64,000 nt of DNA from positions 2,914,001 to 2,978,000 of the forward strand of contig JANCIK010000001.1 of assembly GCA_028532985.1 (NCBI GenBank). The letters run 5' to 3'. The notes under the pieces were generated by a model. That model saw only the letters and a program-made list of their open reading frames with translations, was not told the origin of the DNA and ran no database searches. Positions within the stretch are counted from its first letter, which is position 1, and every line of letters begins with the position of its first letter. Shown piece after piece: positions 28,391 through 41,340 of the stretch. Made by a program: the position numbers and the translations under genes. The stretch comes from Stropharia rugosoannulata (taxonomy: Eukaryota > Basidiomycota > Agaricomycetes > Agaricales > Strophariaceae).

Positions 28391-30220
28391 CTACGGCGAA
28401 CCAAAATTGATTGTCACTGGGTTTAGTGCAGAGCTTATTTCTACCGTATTCGCCTGCTTCTTCTTCCCGAGCTGCAACGGTCTCGCGCCCCAACCCACCC
28501 AACCGACTTTGGTATCCGACTTATCTACATCATAATCCAATTGCCATGACCGTGCTAAGCTGTCCGACGAGGTATGAGTGTTGACAAAGACCTGGTCCAG
28601 CTTACTCTTCGCTGCAAAATTGCCTTGATATTGCGAGTCTAAAGTTATAGTCGTCGGCCCCAGGTTGTTCTGAGCCACGAGTTCCATAGTGGTATTAGAG
28701 GCATTTTCTGCATAGGCAATGTCCAGATTAACCGCTCCATTGAAGTTGTAGAGTTGCATGCTGTAAGCAGCCACACTGCGCAGTTTCTGTGAGGAAAACG
28801 CAGATGAATTCAACAGGACACGTGCGTTGATATCACTGAAGGAAATGTATAAATGATTAATATAAATGTGCAGCAGTCAAACGATGTTAACGACGTTACC
28901 TGTCGCCTGTGTCTATCTGGAGGCGGGTTGGGCGTACAGGATATAGAGGTACATTAAGGGTAATGTTCGAGGTGACAGGACTGCAAGCAAATTAGATTAC
29001 CAAGTTCCATGACCTCGATTTATAAGCCTACCCTTTGACCGTGTCCAGTATTAGGCCGTCTGTGACAACATAAGTCCCGTCTATGGACGCGGCCAGGTTC
29101 TTAACAGATATTTTTGAGGCATTCAAAGACTAGATTCGTAAATATTGAGTATGCTGAATTAGTAAGACGTGGATTTTGCTCTACCTTGCATGAAATCGGC
29201 TGGCCTGCGCCTTCAATTGCGATTTGGCTAAACGCGGTATACTCGCCGAGTTCACCGAATGTTTGGGATAACAGAGGAAGATAGGTTACGAAACTGGTTA
29301 CTGATGATGTGTCTTGCGGCAGGAGGACGGAAATGTTAAATACTAGTCTATCGTCAGGAGCAAGTTGGGTAGGAACCTGAAGGCAGAAAGATTAACGCGT
29401 TCCAAAGAATAATCAAATATACCTCCTTACATATATTGATAGCCCCCTGTTCTGTCCTGCGCGGCAAAAGCAAATATTGGTTTGCTGAAAAACGTCATAG
29501 CTTGAGTATGTGAGGCCCAACTCAAATAGAATATTCTTTTCTGAAGGATCCGGGTTTATTTCGACAAGTAAATTACCGAATATCGGCTGAGGTTTACTGG
29601 GTGTAAAGGTTGCATTAGAGCGCAGTGACACAGAGCCCTCTGGTGACAGAGAAAAATTTGCCCTGTAAAAAAATTAAGCGATACGGACAGAAGAGAAAAG
29701 GAGACCATTTACAACGCCGAAGATTCAGTATGATGTGACCAGATATTACAGGTCTTGTTGAAGTCAATAACAGGAGCGCCCGACATAGATAATTGGAGGA
29801 AAGTTGGTGGGTTGGCATTCTCGATACCGTCCGGGTCCCAGGGTGAGTTGTTCTTTTTATTATATCGATTATCAGGAGGGTGCTTCTTGGTTTTCTTTAC
29901 ACTCCATGAATACAGTTCTTCAAATCATGGGACAGTCTACTCACAATGATAGCAATGGGTAGGATGACGATGAGCGAGAGTAAGAGGTAGACAGCGAAAG
30001 CATATGCGGCAGCTCTCCAGATTTGAGGATTGACTCTGGGTTGTTTGGGATGGTATTTCAGGGGCAGACTTTTCCAATGTAGGGCTTCCGATGTGTTGTA
30101 GTCCGGGAGTAGGAGCGAACTGCTTCTTGTATGGACCGCTGAAGGATGGCGCAACGTGAGTCCATCGTAGGCGCTGTCTTTCGTTCCCGATCCACCGTCC
30201 CGGGGGTCAAGAACGATCAT
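28391..30220 (-). CDS. Single-pass membrane protein of unknown function with beta-rich C-terminal domain
   Basis: I do not recognise the family with confidence. The start at 30220 gives a short Asp/Ser-rich N-terminus (MIVLDPRDGGSGTKDSAYDG). One strong transmembrane helix follows (AYAFAVYLLLSLIVILPIAI, about residues 70-95), with no preceding signal peptide, suggesting a type II protein with its C-terminus outside or in the lumen. About eight exons then give a region rich in beta-branched residues and Asn-X-Ser/Thr sites (NFSLSPEGSVSLRSNATF, SKISVKNLAASIDGTYVV, PVTSNITLNVPLYPVRPTRL, ENASNTTMELVAQNN), ending SALNPVTINFGSP. Similar architectures, annotated as DUF proteins, are common in Agaricomycetes; I have not verified a Pfam match. 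Exon joins in the middle are approximate. Confidence 0.7.
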
Positions 30221-30945
30221 GACGACCCGGCTCTACACATTAAAGAACAACGTTAGGTAGCTCCTGAGGCAAATGTTGGACGGAGTTGATCGAAGGATGT
30301 AAGGGGGGGACTCAAGGGTAACGAATAGAAAGGCACTGATGTATCGGGCGAGTAAATTGGTAGAGCCTGCTCTTGGTTGTGGCACTGGCTGTTGTTATGT
30401 AACCTCAGTCACGCAACAAGTCACACTCCGGTTCACTCAGCCGGTCTTGACACTCAACGTGCGCGCCGAGAGTAACCAGTATCCCTGACAATGAGAAGTC
30501 ACTAGTCAAACTCCAACCTTGTATCGTGGTTGCGTAGTGTAATGTTTTGCCAGCCTTTCAAAAGTCTTTGCAACGATAACGCGACTTTAAATGCTCTCCA
30601 GCAACTTTTCAGTCGTTTTCAAGTCTTTTTGATTATGATTTAGTACGCTACGGTGTACAATAGTATATGGTACATAGACTGACAAATATCCAAGATCATT
30701 TTACCTTGATGAAAGATGCTTTTAGATAGGTTTCAGAGCTCTGCGTGTGGTAGTATATGCTCCCTTCCAGATGGACGAAATGCAGAACATATAGAGTTGA
30801 ATGCATGCCCCAAAGCGTTGAAAGCGGGCGTGACGTTGTTTTGAATAGTAGCTTTGCAGCTTTTTAACATTGTGATAGAATGCGCACACGCTATGTCGAA
30901 TAGATGTTGTGGTGATTTGTCTTGCGTTTCATCTATTTTCTTTGC
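30221..30945. other. Intergenic region
   Basis: 725 bp between the membrane protein gene and ERO1 (both minus), holding the promoter of the former and the 3' flank of ERO1. No gene or repeat was recognised. Confidence 0.4.
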
Positions 30946-32868
30946 CTAAAAGCAGGAGTCACTGGATGATATAGGAAAAACGAGACGGTCACAAACATGG
31001 AGAGCGGTCGCTCGTTCGACTTCTACGACAATTTTCTCCGTATCAGCTGCATCTAATTCGCGCCACATTTCTCGAAACTTGTCTACGGCTGCAAGACTCT
31101 CGCTGAATCGGAATAACGTGTTCATGAGAGCGACCACTTCTGAACGATGCAAAAGGTCCGAATTTGCACGGGGACTGATAATTGGCATTATTATAAGTCC
31201 CTTGTAACATGCAGCTGCATTGGTGCTTACTCTAATGCCTTTTCATCGAGTTCGAAAAGAATCTTCAATGCAGTGGCAATGCCAGTCGTTTGAATTTTGC
31301 CCCATAGTCGGCACTTATCGCATCCAACACAATCCATGATGCGTGTTACGTTACGGAAGTGTGTTTTAAACTCTTCCTTTAGTACCTGAGGAACAAAATA
31401 CGTCAGACTCGGATATAAGAACGTGAGACAAGCCTGCATACATTTGCATTTTCCCCCCTGAATAAAATAGACTCGTCGAAGGAACCAGCTTGCTTTGCAA
31501 TGCCTATAACTTTTTGTACTATGTCAAGTGTTTCGGCATCATCTTCATGGCTGCCTGTTGAGCAATAATCAAAAGCTGAAAGATATGGTCCAAGCCGGGC
31601 GACCGCGCGCAGTAGCAGAATAGTATCGAAATATATGTATTGTAGGCGTTCTGGATGAGATGCAACACGGGTAATAAAACAATTCAAATTGGGTTCCTGG
31701 AGCGTGACGTCAGAACCGAATCGTAATCCCAAACTTATGCGTACCCATTGTCCAGAAGTTTTGTTGAGCCATTCTTGGCAAATATGCGTCGATATAGATG
31801 CATGCAAGCCTGTAGTATGACATATGAGCAAATAATAGGACCTAAATAGGAAAGTGCACTACCTGAAATGACTTTATAATACACCCGCTTTTCTAGGCAT
31901 TGTGGATCCGAGTCTTGATTATCTTCGTGCAGAACTTCAATCATGGTATCAGGGAGGGATACCGGCGCAGGTGATTTCCCTGTCATCAGGTTGAGTTCCG
32001 ATAGCCCGAAGCAATTTTCTTCGTAAATGGAGCGCCAAACGCGTTGTGCGTCCTTCCCGGAATAGCCAGTGTATCGCTCTGGTACAAGCCGTAGATCAAA
32101 ATAGTCTCCTTCTGCGATAAATGCTCAATACATTGTAAGCGAGGTTTGTGCGTGGTGACTAACCTGTGTTATCATCTAGGAAACAGAAGTCGGAATCGCG
32201 ATAATAACAACCTGGGAGGGAATGCCGCTGGTAGTTCACATACGTGATTAGCTGGGAGGATAGGGATCAAGAAAAAGCCCACCGTATCTATTGATGAAGG
32301 ATCCAACTCGCTCAGAGCTTTCGCTCTCCATTTTTCAGGGACGTCGCTCTGTACAAGGAAATAATGAAAAACGCGTTAGTAAGACAAAATACTGACGTAC
32401 CTCGTCGACAGAAGTAATTGCGCAACCAGGGTCGTTACATGACCCATCGTCTGGCCAAAAAGGACATTCGCGGTATAGATCGACCTGTGCATACATGAGG
32501 TCAATATATGCCAAAAAGAAGGCAGAAAAGAAGGCAGACTTGGAAATAACGGAAGAATGGTTTGTGCACAAGTTCCGACAGGTTGCTAAATAAGTCGTCA
32601 TTTACGCTCTCAATCGTCTCGTAGTCGCACATAGTTGTTTCGATGGGACCAGTTAGCTAAATACAAGGTTATTTCCTGACAGTCAGGCAGAGGATGGCTG
32701 CCGTACCACTGCGTTTTGACAACTCGTGTGTTTGGCGGGTTGGTGTTCTAGCACATTCTGCACCTGTCCTTTGCGGACAAGCGTCTCGGACAGAAATGAA
32801 TCAGCTCGCACTGAGAGAGCAGACAGCGTGGCGCATGCTACTAAGCAACGCAGGGAGGGGGACTTCAT
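30946..32868 (-). CDS. ERO1: ER oxidoreductin 1 (thiol oxidase)
   Basis: ERO1 is the FAD-dependent oxidase of the ER that re-oxidises protein disulfide isomerase. The start is at 32868 ([20 protein letters not shown]), a signal peptide. The shuttle-cysteine region follows ([20 protein letters not shown]), then [20 protein letters not shown]. Next are [20 protein letters not shown], which contacts FAD, and [13 protein letters not shown]. The active-site inner cysteines are in [19 protein letters not shown] (CxxCxxC), and the C-terminal helix is LFELDEKAL. The gene has about ten exons. No HDEL or KDEL is seen at the end (ISSSDSCF), so retention would rely on partners, as reported for several Ero1 proteins. 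It diverges from the vigilin gene across 481 bp. Confidence 0.93.
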
Positions 32869-33349
32869 GTTGTTGGGAAAAGGACGGAAGAGGTCATGTA
32901 GCGCGGCTATGTATGCACTAAAGTAGCGATCCAGAAGGGACCGAGACGAGTTCCACGTATTCCGTCATCAGAAGCTAACCGGTCTGTTTGGCTACTTGCC
33001 CCGAGATCAACAATGAGCGTGCGTTTCGGGCTGCCCGTACCTGCAGCTGGATTGACGGCCACGGGCGAGATGCGGTGTGCCCACACGAGGCCAAGCCGCC
33101 TGTAGAATGAGAAATGGTTTCCTGAGGCGCCAGATACTGGGCGAGGCGATGTAGGCGGAAGCAAACGGCGGGGATTGATGCCACGTATATTGGCAAGTCC
33201 CACGGGGTATAGAAAGTCGGATGAGTTGAAATCGTGTTTTCCATTATAACCACATCTCAGAAATTTGAGGGCCCTCACATTTCTACACGTATCCTGGTTC
33301 TTTTCCCGTCAAGGCTTCTCGCTCCCCGGACACCCGTCTTCCGAATACC
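32869..33349. promoter_or_regulatory. Divergent promoter, ERO1 / vigilin
   Basis: 481 bp between divergent starts. A 124-codon minus-strand open frame (32907-33278) covers most of it but has no recognisable domain. Confidence 0.4.
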
Positions 33350-36300
33350 ATGGCCCTATCCGCAGCTGACCTCCAGGTACTTTTTTTGCTTTTGCCTTTC
33401 CGCACCCTTCTCACCTGCCAACAGAGGAGACACGAGCTTGAAGGCGCCCCTGATCCTTTCCCTTCGCTGGCCCAGCCGGCTCCCGCAAGGTCCAGGGCGT
33501 CGCCCTCTCTCGCCCTCGATACTGAATCCGAGGAGGCTTTTCCAGCTCTTACTTCTGCAACCGTCCCGACTGACGGCGCCGTCAAATCCGTTTGGGGCTC
33601 CTCCGCTGGCCCTCGCATCAGGGCCAACATTCCCAAGGCTCCCGTCTTTGCTGATTCCTTCACTCTGTCGGCAATTGATTTGTCCAACTCGGGAAGGGAT
33701 GGGAAGCCAGCATCGCTCGGCGAAGTAATCAAACAGGTCATGGCAAAGTATAAAGTCAAAATCGAGGCCAGCGCCAATCAAAAGGCCCGTCAAACTACCT
33801 TCCATATTAAAGCGGATTCCCAGAAGGAACTTGACAAGGCCAAGCGTAGCCTTCTTGCTTTGTGCAGCCCCGTCGTAAGCTCATTTCCCCAAATTTATCC
33901 ACATTGTAGCTCATGTTTCCCAAGGTCACACTTGTCCTCAACGCGCCAGTATCTACTATTGGGCTAATTATCGGTCCTAAAGGTAGGCGATGTAGCCTTC
34001 AGCTTTCATTTATTAAATCTAATAGTTTGCAATTCGGTTAGGAGCTACTTTAAAACAGATCCGCGATCAAACCAGCGTTAGAGTTGACATTCCCAGGCGT
34101 GATTCTGAAGATACTAATGGTAACGGACACGCTGTTGTAAACGGAAAGTCAGACCAGGATGGCGATGAGGATGATGAACCAACCGTCCCGGTCACTCTTG
34201 TCGGCCCCCAACCTCTCGCATACGAAGCGCAGGAAATGCTTAACCAGATCATTTCCTCCAAGATCTCAACAGTGACCAGGCGCATCCGCGATATTCCTGC
34301 TCATGTCCTGCCCTTTGTGCTGGCTCGCAAGGCCTTGTTTTTATCCGCAGCGCCCGAATTTACTGTTACTTTGTCGCTCAATGCCCTTACCCGCGAGATC
34401 ACGGCCTCAGGAGACCGCGAGCATGTACCAGGCGTTGTGGATTCGATCAAACAGACTATTCAAAATTTCCAAACCTCTATCACCTCGATCAAGATCTCTC
34501 TTCCCAAACGACAGCACCGCCTGCTCACTGGCGCGAACGCCGATGCGATCCTGTCCAAGAGTAACTGCGTGGTAGTCGTTGGTAAGGCCGATGAACCTGG
34601 CGATGAGGTTATCGTATGGGGTCAAGGTTCTGATCTTGCTGCTGGACTTTCTGCTGTTATGGAACAGGCTAACTCTCAATACATTCACGAGTTGACTCTC
34701 CCTGGTCCCGTCACTTTCTCCAAGCAGCTGGCTAGCTATTTAAAGAACGTCAACTATGGACAGACGCTCAAGGCGAGCCATCCTAGTGTCGACGCCTATT
34801 TGCCATCTCCGGATGCTGCCGCTGCCAATTATGTTATTGACCTTATTGGCCCTAAGGCGGATGTTGACGCGGTGATTAAACAAATTTCGGACCTCCTGGG
34901 TAAAATGATTGGCAGCACAAGGGACGTTGGCGTTGAATGGCTTTTTCATCGCATCATCATTGGCAAGTACGGCAAGAAGTGAGTGTATTCTGACGCTGCT
35001 TGGCACCTTGCTGACAGTATTGTCAGGCTGAAGCAGTTCCATGAAGCTCACAACGTACTCGTCTTCTTCCCTGACGAAGCGGCAGAATCATCCAACATAC
35101 TCCTGGTTTACGATCCACTTTCTCCCAACGCCTCTATCTTTCCCGACGAAAAGAAGAAACATCTGAATGAAGTTGAGAAGGAAATCCTTAAATGGACCGG
35201 AGAAATCGCGACCGTCAAGTCTGAAATTGTTCCTGTTGAGCAACGTTGGCATGACGCTGTTGTTGGATATGGCGGTACCACTTTGAATGCGTAAGTTTTT
35301 AGTTGTACCACCTATAGTATCGTTCGTTAATCTGTCCATCTTATTCAGCATCATTGGAGAGGACACTACTCTCTCAATCAAAGTGGGCGCCGAGGCTGGT
35401 GACTCTAGCAATTCGGACATCATTCTTGTGCGCGGTATCGGAGCCGATGTTGACCGCGCCGTTAAACACATTCTCAAGATCGTCGAGGACGCCAAAAATG
35501 ACGAGATTGTTAACAGTTATGTAAGCATTTTCTTCGTTGAAGAAATGCGTCGTGATTGACATCCTATTTCCAGTCCACAGAATTTGACATTGACAAGGAA
35601 TATGTTGGCAGGATTGTTGGTTCACAAGGCGCTGGTGTCAACAAACTTCGCGACCAACTTGGTGTTAAAGTTGATGTCTCGGATGATGTCGATGAGAAAA
35701 AGGAGGAAGTCAACAAGAAAAAGAAGGCCCCTCATCTGAAGTCTAGAGTCAAAGTGAGTGGATTTAAGAACCGCAATTATCTTAATTTACTAACACATTG
35801 TATTAAGATTACTGGACGTAAGGAGAACGTCGAGGAGGCCAAGAAACGTATCCTGGGGCAAGTTGAACGTCTTGTAAGACCTTGGCTACTCTACTTTGAG
35901 CTTGTCCTGACTGTGTTGAAGGCTGATGAGACCTCGGAAGTTCTTAAAATCCCTGCTCAATACCACTCTTCCCTGATTGGACAGAGCGGTAAGTACGCTA
36001 TCCGTCTGGAGGAGAAGTACTCTGTCAAGATTACTTTCCCGCGTCAAAACTCTGAATCTGGCGAGAATAAAACAAGGGAACAGCTCAAGTCTGATGAGGT
36101 TCTGGTTAAGGGTGGTAAGAAGGGGGTTGCGGGTGCCAAAGCCGAGCTTCTTGAGGTGCGCCATATTATGAAACATTGTATCAATTATATCTAATGCCTT
36201 ATAGGCCGCAGAATTTGAGAAGGAGTCGAACAATATTCTCCAGTTCACCATCCCGACGCGCTCTGTTGCACGCGTACTAGGCCGAGGCGGCGCTTCCATC

Positions 36301-37681
36301 AATGAGATCAAGGACAACACTGACGCCCAGATTGATATTGAGAAAGGTTCGGATGAAAACACATCTATCACCCTCCGTGGCACGAAGAAGGCTGTTGCTT
36401 CTGCCAAGGCTGCTATCCTTGCTATTTCCGACCAGGTCACTGAGGAGATCATTGCTACTGTGACCGTGGAGAACAAGTTCCATCGCAACATCATTGGTGC
36501 TGGTGGACAAGGTCTCAGGCAGCTTATTGCTCAGGCTAACGGCCCCTCAGATCCTAAGCTTCAGGCGGGTCTGATTAGATTGTACGTCCATTCCTTTTTC
36601 CTATTCAAGTTTCCTTGTGACTAACGAGAAATACATTTAGCCCTCGTCAAGGTGAGCCATCCGACGAGGTGCGCTTACGTGGCGAGCCCGCTGTCGTCAA
36701 CAGGCTGAAGGCCGAGCTGGAGAAACTCGTCGCCACTCTGCGTGACACGGTCATTTTGGGCGTCGACATTCCTGTCGCGCAGCACCGCATCCTGATTGGC
36801 CGCGGTGGACAAAATCTCAATGAGACAGAGAAAAAATTCGGCGTCAAGATTCAGTTCCCAGGATCCCGTACCTATGCTCAGGTTGGTGAGCCCGAGAATA
36901 CCGCCGACTTGGTGGACGCAGAGCCTAGCAATGTTGTCAAGGTCTCTGGTTCGCGTGCTGCCTGCGAAAAAGCTCTTGTTGAGCTCAAGGTACGCTTTGT
37001 CTCCCATTTTTTAGTCAAGCCTTATTGTTAATTTCCGGCGCAGAGCAACATCAAAGCCCCTCCTGCTGATGCAGTCACATCAACTGTTGCAGTCCCGTTG
37101 AAATACCATAATTCCATCTCTCAGCAGGGAAGCTTCTTCAGGACTCTCAAGTCATTCGGTGTTTCAGTTGATCACTCCGAGCAGCCGCCAAAGGCATCCA
37201 CGCCCACACGCCCCGCCCCGTCAGCACGGATCGACGATGTGCCAGACGCGAACGAGCCCGAATGGCAGGTCGTAGAGAATTATGTGGACGGCGAAGACGT
37301 TGAGTCGACGTGGACCCTAAGAGCCCGCGACCAGGCGGGACTCGATAGGGCGGAGAAGCTGATCAAGGAGGCCATTGCTAATGCCGAACGCCAATCTCAT
37401 ATTGGCTTCTTGACCATGCCTGACCGCTCGGCCTTCCCTCGTATCGTCGGCACAAAAGGAGCCAATGTCAGCCGTCTCCGCAATGAGACTGGTGCTGACA
37501 TTACTGTTAGCCGGGAAAACAGCACCATTATCATTGTTGGTTAGTGTCGTCTTCTCTTTTTCGTTGTTAATAAGAATTTATTTACATTGATGTCGTAGGT
37601 TCTGAGAGCCAGATTTTGGCTGCCAAAGATGCAATTCTCAAGATGGTAGCTAACCCTGGTCGCACGCGGCGTAATGATTGA
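33350..37681 (+). CDS. SCP160: Multi-KH-domain RNA-binding protein, vigilin/Scp160 family
   Basis: A polysome- and ER-associated RNA-binding protein. The start at 33350 (CCATGGCC context) gives MALSAADLQ, joined by a 47-bp intron to RRHELEGAPDPFPSLAQPAP. The N-terminus is Pro/Ser-rich. Many KH repeats follow; visible GxxG loops include IIGPKGATLKQIRDQ, IIIGKYGKK, IVGSQGAGVNKLRDQ, LIGQSGKYAIRLEEK, VLGRGGASINEIKDN, IIGAGGQGLRQLIAQ, LIGRGGQNLNETEKK and IVGTKGANVSRLRNE. The last KH is split by an intron near 37543-37598 and the protein ends RTRRND. At least eight KH domains are clear and several degenerate ones are likely; yeast Scp160 and animal vigilin carry 14. It converges on SR140 with only 182 bp between stops. 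Confidence 0.93.
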
Positions 37682-37863
37682 GTCCACAGTGCTTGACTGT
37701 TTGCTTGCTTCGTTTATTAGTTTGAATATGGGTAATTTTTGCTGTGATGTAGCGCGGATGAAGGGGATTTGAAAGCACAATACACATACTATAGTAGCCT
37801 TTAATTGCACAACATGGACTAAGGATAACAGCACACATAAAATGAATAAACTGTACAGGTATA

Positions 37864-40667
37864 TTACTTAACAACAGCTACACCGTCAATGTCTTCATCA
37901 ACAAGTTTGCCGACGATGAATGATTCTGTGTGAACATCATCAATCACAGGTTCACCATCGACATCGTCAGCTATGGGCTCTCCATCCAGGTCTTCAACAA
38001 TTGGCTCTCCGTCAAGGTCTTCGCCAATTGGCTCGCCATCCAGGTCTTCAGCACGCGTAGGGATGTCCATAGGGACCCCGTCGATGTCATCGACGGGGAT
38101 ACCGTCCACATCGAGGTCATCAACCGGTTTTCCGTCAAGATCACCATCTGATTTATCCTCGTCACTGCTAACATCCATCGGTTCTCCGTCACTGATCTGC
38201 TGTTCGGTCTCTGCTGGTGTTTCTGAAGCAAGTTGAAAAGTGTTAGTTTTGAATGCAGTCTTGAAGCGAGAAGGCGCAGGTTCTGCAGGAGTCGGTTTAT
38301 CTTCCGCGCGTTCTTCGGTAGCTTGACCTGGCGAGACAACCGCCCCTTCCAGCCTCGTCCTGAGTTCACTAGTGAACTCCGGAGAAAAAACAATCAAGTC
38401 TTCCCAAATGTCGACAATAGTGGTGATTTGTTTCTTGAATACATCCGCCGTTATTCGACCGGGAAATGAGTGGTAAATGGTGGCGAGATGGTCGAAAACT
38501 ATTCCAAGGCGTGCTTGGAACTCCTGTCGGTATTTCCAGGCGCTTGGCAAGGCCGCAGCTGAATTGTGCAGAATATCGCATATGAGGTGAAGTCTCGCAA
38601 CCTTTCGGGGCACGGCTGTTCCATCTACGAGTAAGGATGATACGATGATATCTGCCACCTTCGAAAAATTAGCAATTGATTGTGTCCCTAAGTCACTGAG
38701 GCTATGAACAAACCTCGTGAGCGGCTTCGGCATGCTCCAGACTGAATGTCATGCATCGCGCAATTTCTCCACGCTTTCCTGATAAAGCTCGTAGCATGGC
38801 TTCGAACCGTTGACGAGCAGCTGTCCCAAGAGCATTTTTCTTTGTCTGCTCTCTCTCCGATTCCTCGGCTGAATCACTGGAATAAACTGAATTGTATCCC
38901 TATAGAAAATATCGACAATGTCAATCAGAAAACCATAGATCCATCATATACGTACATCATCATCGAACGCAGGTTTGAATGGTTCCTCTGATTCAATAAG
39001 TCCTCGGTAATAAGCGTGTCGCCTATGCTGAGGAGAGATTTAAATGATACGAAGTTTTGTCTGTTTCAAGTCATACTCACATCGCGACGGAGAAGGAAGC
39101 TATATTTAGCATTGGATTTTTCGCGCTCTTTCAAAGCGCTCTCATATTTTGCACCATGACCTTTGACCTCGGCTGCTACTGCACGAATAAATGTATCAGT
39201 TACTGCATCTGCGTCATCATTCAGGGCATGAGGTGGGCTGCGAGAATAGTTCCTCCGCGGTGAACGACTGCGTGAGCTATCGTATCGTCGAGAACGGCTG
39301 TAAGACCTTCGACGGTGGGGTGATTGTGAACGATTCGCGTCTCGAGATCGACTCCTTGAATGCCTCGAGCGATGATGGTAATCGCGCGGTCTGCTTCGGT
39401 CCGGGGAACGACTCCTACTTCTGCTCCTGCTTTCATTATGCCGAGACTTATTTAACGTAGACACTAATAATCATTCAGTCAATATGAGAATATTAATGAA
39501 GAATAGATAGACAGACCATAAAGAGGTTTTGCAGCTATAGGAACGGCCTTACTCCATCCAACTCTAAGAACAAAGCCGCCCCATTCATACCCGTCGAATT
39601 GTCGTAGAGCCTCTTCAGCATCGCGTCGTGCCATGAAAGATACAAATCCGTTGAGCCCAGTGCCTTTTGGCCGCCGGCTCCCAGCGGGCTCCGCAACCAC
39701 TGCTACGTCTGTCCGAGGCCACATAATTTTCACCTTCGTGGATTAGGCAACGGTAATGTACGATATGCAAGCATTAACATACCGAGCCAACGGGGCCGGC
39801 GCGTGCGAAGAACTTTCCAAGAGTCTGTTCGGTAACTTGAGTTGGGAGATTGGCGACGAAAAGGTTCGTCGTCTAGATAAATTTAAGAATGTTATAGCCA
39901 TAATCCAAGAGTTGTACGCACTTGTGGATCGCCACGATCCTTACTACCGCTTTGCCCATCATATGCAGCCATTGCGGTGACCGATCTACCATGACCATGA
40001 CCTTGACAAAACCAATGAGATACCATTACACCGAATACAAGATCATCTCACCATGGCGTGAATATTTGGCTTCACGTTCAGCTTGATCTCTTTATTGCAG
40101 AGTTAGTAAATTACGAAGAAGAAAAAATAGTCGAAAAGTGCACACCTTTTGATTTCTTCAAGGAAGGCATCCATCGCGCGCTTTCCCTTCGGTTTGCTAA
40201 CCGCAGCTGGAGGAGGTGACGGTGTCTACGCACATTAAAAAGAAGCAAACATGAGAAGGTCAATAACTCACGCGTGGCTTAATATGTCTGTCTTGTACTA
40301 CCGTGGTCGGTGCATACGCAACATGACCATCAGCGCGTACGAAGCCAGACCCGGCCTTCCGCCTGGTTACTTCTTCACCTTCAAATGCGTCTATAAATTC
40401 AGCATATGCCAGTGCTGCGCTGGCTTCCTCCTCTCGCTTCTTTGCCTCCGCGGCTTCCTGCTCCTTCTCCCTGCGCGACTTGCGCACAGTGCCTGAGGCA
40501 TACTGCGATAGTTTCGCGTCATCGACGGGTTTTTGCTAAGTGTGGAGGTGAAAGTGGTAAGTGAATGGCTACCGGAGAGGAAATAACTCTGTCCGTCGCA
40601 CTAGGAAGGAAGTGTCTTCTTCATCATTATCGAAGAAGGCAGCCAACTTCGACTTTGTTTTATCCAT
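37864..40667 (-). CDS. U2 snRNP-associated SURP protein SR140 (RRM-SURP-CID)
   Basis: Homologous in layout to human U2SURP/SR140, a splicing factor. The start is at 40667 (MDKTKSKLAAFFDNDEED). After a coiled, charged segment (KSRREKEQEAAEAKKREEE) an RRM is read across several exons (GTGLNGFVSFMARRDAEEAL, GGFVLRVGWSKAVPI). An RS-rich stretch follows (SRSRSRSPDRSRPRDYHHRS), then a SURP module (FIRAVAAEVKGHGAKYESAL to RHAYYRGLIES) and a CTD-interacting domain (VPRKVARLHLICDILHNSAA, QEFQARLGIVFDHLATIY). The C-terminus is acidic with repeated DLDGEPI-like units, an expansion of the DGVP elements in the human protein. Stop at 37864-37866. Exon borders in the RRM-RS part are approximate. Confidence 0.86.
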
Positions 40668-41340
40668 TAGAAAAGGTTTCCGGGTATTTCAAGAATGTGT
40701 AGGGTCACTGTGGGATGCGATGTAGCGGAGACCAATAAAATTGAACGTAATCAATCGCAATTAACTGTTATTGGAGTATTGGATAAGAGAATTAGGAGAA
40801 ACGATGAGGCTGAGAAGCAAACTCTATCCAACTTCAAGGTCTTGATCACCGCCCAAAGTGCTCATAACGATGCCGGCGCTCACGGTCCCATTGCGGAGTC
40901 TGAACGTTGCAAATATTTTAAGTTAATTTGATTGAATATTTGAATTATGTAACAAATGAATAATGGCGCATCGCTAAGCGCAACTTCAGCTTGACTCAAG
41001 TACTCAAGCTTGACTCGGCTTGACTTCAGCCCCTCAGTGGCGGTTGAGTGTATCCAAAGCGTATCAAAAAGGAAAACAAACCGTGATCATGAACGAGTAA
41101 CGAGTTCGCAACCCAGTAGTTATAGGACAACCTGTGCATACAAATAAGAAATAGGAGATGTGTTTGATACGAGTTGGATACGAGTGAAGGCAAAGCAATA
41201 GTACAATAGTCATCTTTACAAGTTTGAACCCTTCGAAAATCCCATTGGTCACCCAGGCGACCAATTACCGGCCAGTATTGGGTCAGTAATTCTGCAATGC
41301 ACCAAATCCTACCGTGACAAGTTTTAGAAAGTTACTCATT
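40668..41340. other. Intergenic; SR140 promoter and PP5 3' flank
   Basis: 673 bp. It contains a cluster of imperfect CTTGACT/TCAAG repeats at about 40980-41030. No gene was recognised. Confidence 0.45.

Noticed and set aside
32907..33278. 124-codon minus-strand frame in the ERO1/vigilin promoter
   Set aside because: It fills a divergent promoter, has no family resemblance and overlaps another equally long frame; coding is not supported.
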